Shown piece after piece: positions 45,306-53,346 of a stretch of DNA of 64,000 nucleotides. The DNA comes from Porphyrobacter sp. (GTDB lineage: Bacteria > Pseudomonadota > Alphaproteobacteria > Sphingomonadales > Sphingomonadaceae), in NCBI GenBank assembly GCA_016125555.1, contig WGLN01000004.1:248001-312000 (forward strand). Direction: 5' to 3'. The notes beneath the pieces were generated by a model. It saw only the letters and a list, made by a program, of their open reading frames with translations. It did no database searches and was not told the origin of the DNA. The first letter of the stretch is position 1; the number at the start of each line of letters is the position of its first letter. Both the position numbers and the translations under genes were made by a program.

Positions 45306-46942
45306 TCTGGACCCGCCTGTGGCAGCGCGCACGACCCTATCGCCGGGAGATCGCCGCGATCAGCGCCCTGTCGTTGCTGAGCTCCCTCGCCAGCCTTGCG
45401 CTGCCCTGGCTCGCGGGCAACTTTCTTGCCGGAGTGCTCGGCAGCGCGCGACCGGAACTCGGATCGACCCTCGTGCTGCTGGTGGCGACACTGATCCTGC
45501 TCGGCGCGCTCAACATCGCGGTCGCGATCCTTTCCGAAGCCGCCTCGGGGCGCATTCTCGCCGGCGTCCGGCGCGAGGCCTATGCGCACCTTCAGTCCAT
45601 GCCGATCGCCTTCCACGACCACAGCCGGGGCGGCGACCTGCTTGCGCTCATGACCTTCGAGGTCGCCAATCTCAGCCGGTTCCTCGCCGCGACCCTGGCG
45701 AGCGTTCCCGCAATGCTGATGACCGCTGCCGGCGCCTGCCTGCTGCTTGTCCTGATCGATCCGGCGATCGGCGTCGTCCTGCCCGTGCTCGTCGCCGGCT
45801 TCTTCATCCTCTTCCGCCTGTTCGGCCGGCGCCTGCGCAGCGCGGCCCGGCAGCTCCGCGAGGCCGAGGCCGATCTCATCATGCGCGCCGAACGCGACCT
45901 CGACATGCTGTCGGCGATCAAGGCCTTCGCGACCGAGGATGCATTCCGCGCCGACTACGATCGGGCGGTGGAGAGGACGCGGGTGCTTGGATTGGCACAG
46001 GCACGACTGGCCGCGCTGCCGGGTCCGATCATGGCGCTCGCGGCGGCACTGGCGGCCGTCGGGATCCTCTATCTCGGCGAGGGACAGGCGGGCGGTGGCG
46101 GCCGGGCTCCTGGCGAAATCTTCACCTTCCTTCTTTATGCCGCCTTGCTGACCCGCCCGATCGGCAGCCTGGGCGATGCCTACGGCGCCTTCCAGATCGC
46201 CAGCGGCACCCTAGCGCGGCTCGAGAGCGTGCTCGCTCAGCCGGTCGAGCCTGGTTACGGCGAAAAGGGCCGCGTCGGACCTGCGCGCGGCGCGATCCGG
46301 TTCGAGCAGGTGCATTTTGCCTATCCTGATCGGCCAGCGATCTTCACGGGCCTCGATCTCGCGATCGCGCCGGGCGAGATCATCGCGCTGACCGGCGAGA
46401 ACGGCATCGGCAAGTCGACGCTGGTGCGGCTGCTCCTGCGGTTCTACGAGCTCGACGGCGGTCGGATCACGCTCGACGGGACCGACATCGCGACCCTTAA
46501 TGTGAAGGACCTGCGCCGCCAGTTCGGCTATGTCCCCCAGCATCCGCTGCTGTTCGACGGCACGATTGCCGAGAACATCGCCTTCGGAGCGCCCGCCGCG
46601 CCCGAGGCGATTGCTCGTGCGGTGCGGCTTGCCCAGGCGGAGGCGTTCATCGCCGCCCTGCCGCACGGGCTGGATACGCGGATCGGTGACAAGGGGCTGA
46701 GGCTCTCAGGGGGGCAGCGCCAGCGCATTGCTCTCGCAAGGGCGCTGCTGCGCGACCCGCCAGTCTACATCCTCGACGAGGCGACCAGCATGTACGACCT
46801 CGACAGCGAAGCCGCCTTCGTGGAGGCCTGCATCGGCGCGCTCGAAAATCGCACGGTGATCATCATCTCGCATCGCCCTGCGAGCCTTGCGCTGGCGCAC
46901 CGCGTCCTCGACGCCGCTGCGCTTCAAGCGGCGGGTGGGTGA
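45302..46942 (+). CDS. ABC exporter (fused permease-ATPase) of the lasso peptide cluster
   Basis: The 546-residue protein begins with a GTG and has a six-helix ABC exporter domain (1-300) and an ATPase domain. The ATPase has Walker A GENGIGKST (365-373), Q-loop YVPQHPLLF, signature LSGGQRQRIALARALL (468-483) and Walker B YILDEATS. The residues after Walker B (MYDLDS) replace the usual ALD. It would export the mature lasso peptide and give self-immunity. It overlaps the nucleotidyltransferase gene and converges with the PqqD-like gene five bases away. Confidence 0.88.
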   Translation: MIWTRLWQRARPYRREIAAISALSLLSSLASLALPWLAGNFLAGVLGSARPELGSTLVLLVATLILLGALNIAVAILSEAASGRILAGVRREAYAHLQSMPIAFHDHSRGGDLLALMTFEVANLSRFLAATLASVPAMLMTAAGACLLLVLIDPAIGVVLPVLVAGFFILFRLFGRRLRSAARQLREAEADLIMRAERDLDMLSAIKAFATEDAFRADYDRAVERTRVLGLAQARLAALPGPIMALAAALAAVGILYLGEGQAGGGGRAPGEIFTFLLYAALLTRPIGSLGDAYGAFQIASGTLARLESVLAQPVEPGYGEKGRVGPARGAIRFEQVHFAYPDRPAIFTGLDLAIAPGEIIALTGENGIGKSTLVRLLLRFYELDGGRITLDGTDIATLNVKDLRRQFGYVPQHPLLFDGTIAENIAFGAPAAPEAIARAVRLAQAEAFIAALPHGLDTRIGDKGLRLSGGQRQRIALARALLRDPPVYILDEATSMYDLDSEAAFVEACIGALENRTVIIISHRPASLALAHRVLDAAALQAAGG

Positions 46943-46947
46943 AGCTG

Positions 46948-47226
46948 TCAGGCGCGGCGGATCAAGCCCTTTTCGGCGAGATCGCTGACGAGTGCTGAGA
47001 TGTCCTGCTCGATCTGCTCGTAGGGCGCTGCGAATTCGCTTTCGATCATCAGGCTGAGTTCGCGGATCGAGCAGGCCGCTTCGGTCAGGCGCGACCACAC
47101 CCTCCCGCCGACCGCGTTGAGGCCGAAATATTCGCCGCTCGCCAGATCGAGCAGCACCACTTCGCCCGCCACTTCGCGCGACACCACGTCGTCCGAAGCT
47201 ACGAAAATCTGGTCAACCTGCATCAT
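46948..47226 (-). CDS. PqqD-family RiPP recognition protein (lasso B1)
   Basis: The 92-residue protein (ATG at 47226 or 47223) has the PqqD pattern: VASDDVVSREVAGEVVLLDLASGEYFGLNAVGGRVW, then a helix and LVSDLAEKGLI. Stand-alone PqqD-like proteins are the RiPP recognition element of split lasso proteases, binding the precursor leader and delivering it to B2 and the cyclase. The start lies 14 bases inside the upstream kinase gene. Its partner B2 is encoded 3 kb away on the plus strand. Confidence 0.88.
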   Translation of the reverse strand: MMQVDQIFVASDDVVSREVAGEVVLLDLASGEYFGLNAVGGRVWSRLTEAACSIRELSLMIESEFAAPYEQIEQDISALVSDLAEKGLIRRA

Positions 47227-48073
47227 TTCCCCCGCTTCCGAGCGAATTGCGAACAATCGCGTCGAGTACCCGGGGCAGTTCGGAATATCTGCGGGGGTAG
47301 TCAAGCGCGGAGCAGGGAATAGATTCACATAGCTCCGCAATGCGACAGAAGTGGGCGTTGAGCCGTTGACGATCCTCCACGTCGAGGATGAAAGAATGGT
47401 GGAGCATCTCGGCGAGCGCGGCCGCGGCCCCGAGAGGCCGGATGGCAAACTCCGCCTCGCGGTCGCGCCCAAGCAGGTAAAGGTGAGAGAGCGGCGCGGG
47501 TTCGGCGCAGTAGGCTAGCCCGGCCTCGGCCGGGATGCTCTGCTTGAGCCCGTCATGGTCGGGTGGCGGGGCCCGCCCGGTCAGGTAGGCCGCGCTGTCG
47601 GGGAACAGGCGGAGTGCCGCGCTCTTGGGCTGCAATTCGTAAGCCGCCCCGGAGCGGACGAGTTCGATCACGTCCTCGGTCAGGAGCGCATGGCCCTGCT
47701 GGGCGAGCGCCGCGGCAAGCGTGGTCTTGCCGCTCCGCGAGAGGCCAAGGAAGGCCACCGCGCGGCCATTAATGGCCACGGCGCTGCCATGCAGGAACAG
47801 CCCCCCGCGATGATTGCCGAGGATCGGCAGCACCGCGTTGGTATAAAGGCTCTCAAGATAGTCGGGGTCGAGACCGGGTTCCGGATGGCTGTGCACACGG
47901 TCGAGATCGGGAAAGATCTCGAAGTCGGCCTCACCGGGGAAGCGCAACAGGAAACCGTCACCGATGCGATGGAATTCGGCGCGCACCGCACCGCTGGGCG
48001 TCACCCAGCTGTCAAAGCACGAGTCCGCAAGCGAAGTCTGCTGCCGCGCAGCCAAACGGTGCAGTTCGGTCAT
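47213..48073 (-). CDS. HprK-like kinase of the lasso peptide cluster
   Basis: The 286-residue product resembles HPr kinase/phosphorylase C-terminal domains. It has GLFLHGSAVAINGRAVAFLG, P-loop GLSRSGKTT (110-118), HALLTEDVIEL with an acidic residue at 134, and LQPKSAALRLFPDSAAYL. In paeninodin-type clusters such kinases phosphorylate the C-terminal Ser of the precursor. The present precursor has no Ser in its tail. It lies 100 bases after the precursor gene, beyond a hairpin, and overlaps the B1 gene. Confidence 0.85.
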   Translation of the reverse strand: MTELHRLAARQQTSLADSCFDSWVTPSGAVRAEFHRIGDGFLLRFPGEADFEIFPDLDRVHSHPEPGLDPDYLESLYTNAVLPILGNHRGGLFLHGSAVAINGRAVAFLGLSRSGKTTLAAALAQQGHALLTEDVIELVRSGAAYELQPKSAALRLFPDSAAYLTGRAPPPDHDGLKQSIPAEAGLAYCAEPAPLSHLYLLGRDREAEFAIRPLGAAAALAEMLHHSFILDVEDRQRLNAHFCRIAELCESIPCSALDYPRRYSELPRVLDAIVRNSLGSGGNDAG

Positions 48074-48122
48074 GGAGCGCCGAACCGGCGATCACAGAAC
48101 GCCGGTCACACGAAACAAGAGA

Positions 48123-48149
48123 ATGTCCCGCCCGAACGGGGCAGGACAT
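48123..48149 (-). terminator. Attenuator-like hairpin after the lasso precursor gene
   Basis: On the minus strand ATGTCCTGCCC pairs with GGGCGGGACAT (one G-U pair) across a five-base loop, followed by TCTCTTGTTT. It sits 25 bases past the precursor stop and before the kinase gene. Such partial terminators commonly raise precursor mRNA over downstream modifying genes in RiPP clusters. Confidence 0.6.
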
Positions 48150-48173
48150 CCACGCGAAACCGGCAATGCTGCA

Positions 48174-48299
48174 TCAGACGCGGCGGGTGCCGCCGCCATC
48201 GTTGTTGCGGCCGGTGCTGCCCCCGGTGAGATTGCGGACCGAGCCGAATGCTTCCAGTTTCGGAGCCTTGTATTCCGCCTTCGCTTCGGACTTGATCAT
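48174..48299 (-). CDS. Lasso peptide precursor, 41 aa
   Basis: The gene encodes 41 residues from ATG 48299, with GGAG eight bases upstream. The leader has the lasso motif YxxPxL...G.....T (Tyr10, Pro13, Leu15, Gly19, Thr25). Thr25 is the conserved penultimate leader residue, so cleavage is expected after Gly26. The predicted core is GSTGRNNDGGGTRRV (15 residues), giving an 8-residue macrolactam between Gly1 and Asp8 and a 7-residue tail GGGTRRV, without cysteine (class II). The gene lies 33 bases after the cyclase stop on the same strand and is followed by a hairpin and the HprK-like kinase gene. Confidence 0.9.
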   Translation of the reverse strand: MIKSEAKAEYKAPKLEAFGSVRNLTGGSTGRNNDGGGTRRV

Positions 48300-48332
48300 C
48301 ACCAATCTCCAATCACCAAAGTTACCAGAAGG

Positions 48333-50201
48333 CTAACCACCCCCTAACCTGACGTGCCGCAAGAAGCACGCCGCTGCGTGGAGCCCGTATATCTCCCAGG
48401 TCAAGCTGGGGTCAACCTCGTATGTGCCTGTCAGTCCAAGAGCATTAACCAGCTCTCCGGCATCGACGAGCGGCGAGAGATCTTCCACCGCTTCGCGGGT
48501 GCAGAAGCGGAGGAACGCGGCGTTCGCGGCGGGCGCGTCGAATGCCGCCTTGGTGCTGCGATCGACCACACCGCCGGGAAGCAACCCGCGAATCGCCGCG
48601 CGATGGGTGTACTTGTTCACTCCGTTTCGCAGCCGGGCATGCTCCGGGGTCGCCGCAGCGAAGGCGATGAACGCGCGCGAGAGCATCGGGTAGCGCAATT
48701 CGAGGCCGCGGGTCGCCGGCTGCCTGTGAAAGATCGGACGTGAATAGAGCGACCACGGCTGGACGAGCCGAGTCTGCCTCAGCCGCACCCCCGGGTCGCC
48801 GGGAAGCGTGGCGCGCCAGGCATGGGCCCGCTGCAGCACGCTCTCGCGCCACTGTGGCCTGAGCCAGGTGGGCGTGAGCACTCCCGCCCCGCGCCGTTCG
48901 CGGGCGGCGATCCGATCCCGCAACGAAGAGGGAAGAAGGCCCGAGAGGCCAAGCCGCAGCGCGGTTCGCATGGTGCGCGAAAGCCCCTGCCGGACAAGGT
49001 CGCCCCGAAGCGCACCGACAAAGCCGCCAAGGTCCCGGTCCTCGGCGAACTCACGATAATAGGCAAGCGAACCGCCGAGCCATTCGTCGCCGCCCTGCCC
49101 GGAGACGAGCACCCGCGCGCCATCCTGGGCGGCAAGGCGCTCGAGCTCGATCGACATGGCAAGGTTGCTGGGGGGCGGAAGATGGTGCTCGCGCCGGGCC
49201 TCGGCTTCGTACCAGTCGCGGCCCGGCTCGAACATCGGCGCCTCCACGACCGGGCGGCCGAGGTGCGCACCCACCGCCCGCGCGTAGTCCAGTTCGTCGG
49301 CACGCGTGCCCGGAGCTCCCGCCAGCGTGTAGCCGGCGAACCCCGGCGCAAGCAGCCGGCCCTCGCGCGCGAGGTGGTCTGCCACGGCGAAGATCGCCGA
49401 GGAATCGAGCCCGCCGCTGACCTCGACCGCAAGCGGCGCCTGCGATCGGCTCGCGCGGCGAACCGCCTCGAACAGCACCGCCCGGTAGTGTTCGGCATAT
49501 TCGGCATCGGACCGGTAGCGGATGGTTCGCGCCGTCGGCAGCTCGTAATGGCGACGGGTCTCCAGGCCGTTCGCGTCGCAGGCGAACCACTGGGCATGAG
49601 GCAAGGCGCACAGGCCTTTCCAGGCGGTTTCCTCGGCGGCGAACACGTCGCCGGCGACGAGATCGGCGAGAAAGGCGAGATTGGGCTCGGGCCGGCGCCC
49701 GAGGGCGGCGACGATCGCGCCGATCTCGGACGCGAACAGCCACGCATCGCCGTCGCGATAAACGAACAGCGGGCGCAGTCCGGCGTGGTCGCGCGCGCCG
49801 TAAAGTCGCCGCCGATGCGCATCGGCGATGACGAAGGCGAATTCGCCGTCGAACCGGCGGACGCAGTCATCACCCCACTGCTCATAGGCGCGCAGAACGA
49901 GCTCGGCATCCGAGCGGTCGCGCAGCACCGCGCCGCGGGAGAGCAGGTCGCTGCGCAGTTCCTCCCAGTTGGTGAGATACCCGTCGAGCACCACCGCAAG
50001 GCGCGAATCCTCGTTCGCGAGCGGCTGGGCGGTGCCGACGGATTCGCCGGTGGTCTCGAGGACGCAGGCGCCGAGCGCCAGCGGGCCCCGCGCGAATGTC
50101 CCGACAGTGTCGTGCAGGCGCACGCCGAGGGAAGCGAGCATCGTCGCCAGCCGGTCCTCGCGATCGGGCGCGGGGGAGAAGATCGCGGCGATTCCGGTCA
50201 A
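48333..50201 (-). CDS. Lasso peptide cyclase (asparagine synthase-related, C protein)
   Basis: The 622-residue protein has an N-terminal glutaminase-like domain (1-190, FAFVIADAHRRRLYGARDHAGLRPLF). The synthetase domain has the PP-loop VEVSGGLDSSAIFA and LVSGQGGDEWLGGS. The start is a TTG at 50201 with GGAGGGGG upstream, giving MTGIAAIFS. The catalytic Cys2 of true asparagine synthetases is replaced by Thr, as in other lasso cyclases, which adenylate the ring Asp/Glu and do not need glutamine. It is upstream of the precursor gene and divergent from B2. Confidence 0.9.
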   Translation of the reverse strand: MTGIAAIFSPAPDREDRLATMLASLGVRLHDTVGTFARGPLALGACVLETTGESVGTAQPLANEDSRLAVVLDGYLTNWEELRSDLLSRGAVLRDRSDAELVLRAYEQWGDDCVRRFDGEFAFVIADAHRRRLYGARDHAGLRPLFVYRDGDAWLFASEIGAIVAALGRRPEPNLAFLADLVAGDVFAAEETAWKGLCALPHAQWFACDANGLETRRHYELPTARTIRYRSDAEYAEHYRAVLFEAVRRASRSQAPLAVEVSGGLDSSAIFAVADHLAREGRLLAPGFAGYTLAGAPGTRADELDYARAVGAHLGRPVVEAPMFEPGRDWYEAEARREHHLPPPSNLAMSIELERLAAQDGARVLVSGQGGDEWLGGSLAYYREFAEDRDLGGFVGALRGDLVRQGLSRTMRTALRLGLSGLLPSSLRDRIAARERRGAGVLTPTWLRPQWRESVLQRAHAWRATLPGDPGVRLRQTRLVQPWSLYSRPIFHRQPATRGLELRYPMLSRAFIAFAAATPEHARLRNGVNKYTHRAAIRGLLPGGVVDRSTKAAFDAPAANAAFLRFCTREAVEDLSPLVDAGELVNALGLTGTYEVDPSLTWEIYGLHAAACFLRHVRLGGG

Positions 50202-50262
50202 TGTGCAGGCCCCCTCCGCATGCCCTTGGCGCCCGGGCCGCCCCTGTGCCAATAGGCAAAGC

Positions 50263-50763
50263 ATGTCGCTGCCGCAATCTTCACCCGTGCCGGTCGTCGG
50301 AACCCGTCCGCGAATTGCCGACACCGGCTGGCTTGTTCGCTATGCGCTGCGTGGGCTGAGTGAACTGGTGCGGGCGCGCATCGCCTTCGCCACGCTCGAG
50401 GCGCGCGACGTGGTGGAGCGCAATCGCCGCGTGAGGGAACGCGCCGCAGACGGTGCCATGGCTTCGCCCGCCCATGTCGCGCGCATCGCCTATGTACTGC
50501 CGCGGCTCTCGGCCCGGCTGCCGTGGCGCAGCGACTGCCTGGTGCAGGCGATCGCTGGCCAGAACTGGCTCGCCGCGCAGGGTATCGCAAGCGAGATTCG
50601 GATCGGCGTGCAGCGGTCTGCCGAGAGCGGCTTCGGGGCCCATGCGTGGCTGATTCACGGGAGCGCGATCGTCAGCGGCGGGGACATCGGCTCCTACACG
50701 CTGCTGCTGGGAGAAGAGACGCCCGATGCCGCAGGCGTGCCGCTGAAGGCTCCCCCGGAGTGA
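50263..50763 (+). CDS. Lasso peptide biosynthesis B2 protein (leader protease)
   Basis: The 166-residue transglutaminase-like protease has Cys92 in PWRSDCLVQAIAGQNWL, His127 in FGAHAWLIHG and Asp141 in GGDIGSY, the Cys-His-Asp triad of lasso B2 proteins. It removes the leader after the conserved Thr-x pair with help from the PqqD-like B1. ATG 50263 is chosen; the in-frame region upstream overlaps the cyclase gene. It diverges from the cyclase gene with a 61-base gap, so the two share a promoter region. Confidence 0.9.
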   Translation: MSLPQSSPVPVVGTRPRIADTGWLVRYALRGLSELVRARIAFATLEARDVVERNRRVRERAADGAMASPAHVARIAYVLPRLSARLPWRSDCLVQAIAGQNWLAAQGIASEIRIGVQRSAESGFGAHAWLIHGSAIVSGGDIGSYTLLLGEETPDAAGVPLKAPPE

Positions 50764-50878
50764 CCCGGTGCGTGCCGGGGGAGGAGTGCGTTTACCTTTT
50801 TTTGCTATCGGAAGGTTGCCAAACTTGCTGCACTGCACTAGAGAAAATCACGTAATCGAGCTTCAAAAAGGCTGAGAT

Positions 50879-51151
50879 ATGATCAAGACCGCTTCCCGTA
50901 TGATGACGGCCGCCGCTGCGGCGAGCATGGTCATCGCCCCGGTTGCCCTCCAGGCGAACACCCGTGCCGGCGATAGCGGTGCCATGTACAGCGCTCCGGC
51001 TGCACAGCCTGGTCTCGGCCGCGAGGCAGACGGCGAATCGATCGCCGGCGCCGGCACGATCGTCATCGGCCTTCTCGCCACTGCGGCGGTTGTCGTCGGG
51101 ATCATCAAGGCGACCAGTTCGGAAGACGAAGGCCAGTCGCCGGGCACCTGA
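50879..51151 (+). CDS. Small secreted or membrane hypothetical protein
   Basis: I do not recognise this 90-residue protein. It has a signal peptide (MIKTASRMMTAAAAASMVIAPVALQA), a short Gly/Ala-rich middle and a hydrophobic segment AGTIVIGLLATAAVVVGII near the C-terminus, ending in acidic SSEDEGQSPGT. An AAAAAGG ribosome site is nearby. The upstream spacer has an AT-rich stretch (TTTTTTTGCTAT) likely to hold its promoter. A strong terminator follows, so it is a one-gene unit between the lasso cluster and the O-antigen ligase-like gene. Confidence 0.7.
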   Translation: MIKTASRMMTAAAAASMVIAPVALQANTRAGDSGAMYSAPAAQPGLGREADGESIAGAGTIVIGLLATAAVVVGIIKATSSEDEGQSPGT

Positions 51152-51184
51152 TCGGCGATGCCAGCAAGGGCGCAGGCCCTCACG

Positions 51185-51217
51185 AAAGCCCGGTAGCAGT
51201 TGCCGGGCTTTTTCTTT
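51185..51217 (+). terminator. Rho-independent terminator
   Basis: AAAGCCCGG pairs with CCGGGCTTT across a nine-base loop, followed by a U-rich TTCTTT. It lies 34 bases after the small secreted protein gene. Confidence 0.85.
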
Positions 51218-51274
51218 GCACGCGCCCCGGCGGCGCCCCGCAAGTTCCGTTTCCAGGCGAGATTGGCATTGACC

Positions 51275-52621
51275 ATGAGCCCGACCGACCGAGCCAAATC
51301 GCTGATCCTCATGGGCGTCCTCTTGGTCGCCTTTGCGATCGGTGGTGGCGGGAGCCGCTACGGGATCGCGAATCTCGGCGTCCAGCTGGCCGCGATTGCC
51401 GGTCTGGCCGCGAACCGCGAATCGTTCCTGCGATTCTGGGGCGAGGCGCCGATCGCCCTGCGCGTGCTGATTGCCGCGTCGCTGCTGGTGCCGCTGCTCC
51501 AGATCCTGCCGCTGCCCCAGGACCTGTGGAGCGCGCTGCCCGGACGCATCCTGGTCGCCCGCGCGCTCGACGCCGCGGGGGAAGGCGGGTGGATGCCGTT
51601 CAGCGTCAATCCCGCCCGGACCCTGCTCGCCGCCACGGCGCTGATAACCCCGCTCGCGGTGCTGGCAATCGGCTGGACGCTCCCGCGCGAACGCCTGTTC
51701 GATGCCGGCTGGCTGGTCGTCGGCTGCGGCATCCTCACCGCATTGCTGGGATTGGTTCAGCTGGGTGCCACCGACGACCAGGGCACACTCTTCGGCGCTC
51801 GCAGCCCCGGAGCGATCCTGCTGGGAACCTTCGCCAACCGCAACTCGACCGCCCTGTTCCTCGGCTTCGCGCTTGCCCTCGCAGCGGTGCTGCCGGTGCC
51901 GCGGCGCAACCCGGCAATCCCCTACCTGCGGGTCGGCCTCTGCGCATTGCTGCTGATTGCGGTCATCCTCACCAAGTCGCGAACGGGGCTGGTCCTCGCG
52001 GCGCTGCCGGTGGGGCTGGGGGCGGCCAAGGCGATCTCGTGGTTGATCGCGATGCGTCGCGGTACGAGCGGCCAGAAGAGCAGGGCAGGCGTCGTGGCGC
52101 TCGCATTGTGCGGTCTGCTCCTGACAGGCGCGGCAGGCGCGGTCGTTCTGGTCGCTGCCCCCGGCCGTGTCAGCGAGACCCTCGCACGATTCGAGGCGAA
52201 GGATGATCCGCGCCGGTTCATCTGGGATGATGCGACCTACAGCGTTGCGCGCTACTGGCCGGCAGGCGCAGGCACCGGAACCTTCGATGAAGTGTTCCAG
52301 ATCGACGAATCGCTCGAGAACCTCACCGTGCGCCGGGCGGGACGCGCGCATAACGACTATATCGAATTGGCGATCGAGAACGGCGTCGTCGGGCTCGGAC
52401 TGGCGGGGCTGTGGTTGCTCACGCTGGTATGGCTGAGTTGGTCGGCACACCTCTCGGCGCAACGCTGGACAGCCTGGGCGGGAAGCAGTCTGCTGCTCGC
52501 CGTCGCCTTGCAATCGATTACCGACTACCCGCTTCGGAACCAGACGATGCTGGCAATGGCCGGTTTTGCGCTGCTTCTGCTGGTGAGAAGCGCGAGCGCC
52601 GACGGGAGGCGTGCGCAATGA
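51275..52621 (+). CDS. O-antigen ligase-family membrane protein
   Basis: The 448-residue protein (ATG 51275) has about ten to twelve membrane helices and a Wzy_C-type block: LGTFANRNSTALFLGFALAL, LTKSRTG, DDPRRFIWDDATYSVARYWPAGAGTGTFDEVFQ and RAHNDYIELAIENGVVGLG. The NxSTALFL and RxHNDYIEL motifs mark the ligase/polymerase family closest to PEP-CTERM and exopolysaccharide loci. It is the second such protein in the window. Its stop overlaps the next start (ATGA). Confidence 0.87.
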   Translation: MSPTDRAKSLILMGVLLVAFAIGGGGSRYGIANLGVQLAAIAGLAANRESFLRFWGEAPIALRVLIAASLLVPLLQILPLPQDLWSALPGRILVARALDAAGEGGWMPFSVNPARTLLAATALITPLAVLAIGWTLPRERLFDAGWLVVGCGILTALLGLVQLGATDDQGTLFGARSPGAILLGTFANRNSTALFLGFALALAAVLPVPRRNPAIPYLRVGLCALLLIAVILTKSRTGLVLAALPVGLGAAKAISWLIAMRRGTSGQKSRAGVVALALCGLLLTGAAGAVVLVAAPGRVSETLARFEAKDDPRRFIWDDATYSVARYWPAGAGTGTFDEVFQIDESLENLTVRRAGRAHNDYIELAIENGVVGLGLAGLWLLTLVWLSWSAHLSAQRWTAWAGSSLLLAVALQSITDYPLRNQTMLAMAGFALLLLVRSASADGRRAQ

Positions 52622-53346
52622 TCGGACGGATCGCCTGGTTCGCCGCCTTGCTGGCGATCGCTGTCGTGACCACCGGCGTGGAGCTGGACCGCGAATCCGG
52701 TCGCAAGCCTGCGCTCGCCCCGCTGGTGCCCGAACCTTTTCGCGCTTTCGCCCAGCCCCGCATCGTTGGCGAAGCGACCCGAAGCACAGATGCCGCGCAG
52801 GCGCTTGCCGAGGCGCGGCGCTTGATCCGGCGTCGGCCATTGCCTGCCGAGCACCTCAGCCTGCTGGCTGTCGCGCAGACCAAGGCGCAAATGCCGCAAG
52901 CCGCCGCGATCACGATCCAGGTCGCCGGGCAGCGCGGCTGGCGCGAGCCGATCGCGCAGGAAGCGGTCCTGCGCCTGGCGCTCGCCGCGGGCGACAGGCC
53001 GGAGGCAGCGCGCCGCTACCTCGCGCTGCTGCTGGAAAGCGCCGCATCCGATGCTTTGCTGCGCGAACTGGGTCCGCCGATCTTTGAGGGAGCGGAAGGC
53101 GAGCCGGGTCGCGCCGCGATGGCCGAAGTGGTTGCCGACACCGAACGCTGGCCGGACCTGTTCCTGCGCCGCGGCGAACGCGTCATGCCCGCTAAGGTCT
53201 TCGCCGAAGTGGTGGCGACGGCCGCGGCGCGCGGAGCCGACTTCGACTGTGCCGTCCTCGAGAAGACCCAGGCGGCGGTAGCGCGCAAGGATGACGAAGC
53301 GGCGCGTATTCTCGAGCCGGCCGTCCGGTCGTGCCGCGCCGGCTAA
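52618..53346 (+). CDS. Hypothetical TPR-like exported protein of the polysaccharide locus
   Basis: The 242-residue protein has a signal anchor (MIGRIAWFAALLAIAVVTTGVEL). It is otherwise made of Ala-rich amphipathic helices (AQALAEARRLIRRRPLPAEHLSLLAVAQTK, QEAVLRLALAAGDRPEAARRYLALLLE) that resemble TPR-like repeats. It is translationally coupled to the O-antigen ligase-like gene, so a role in polysaccharide assembly is inferred. Its end overlaps the convergent mmsB gene by four bases. Confidence 0.72.
   Translation: MIGRIAWFAALLAIAVVTTGVELDRESGRKPALAPLVPEPFRAFAQPRIVGEATRSTDAAQALAEARRLIRRRPLPAEHLSLLAVAQTKAQMPQAAAITIQVAGQRGWREPIAQEAVLRLALAAGDRPEAARRYLALLLESAASDALLRELGPPIFEGAEGEPGRAAMAEVVADTERWPDLFLRRGERVMPAKVFAEVVATAAARGADFDCAVLEKTQAAVARKDDEAARILEPAVRSCRAG

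Noticed and set aside
48106..48312. 68-residue minus-strand frame over the lasso precursor
   Set aside because: It is out of frame with the leader motif and has no lasso or other family feature. The 41-residue frame at 48174-48299 fits the leader motif and has a ribosome site.
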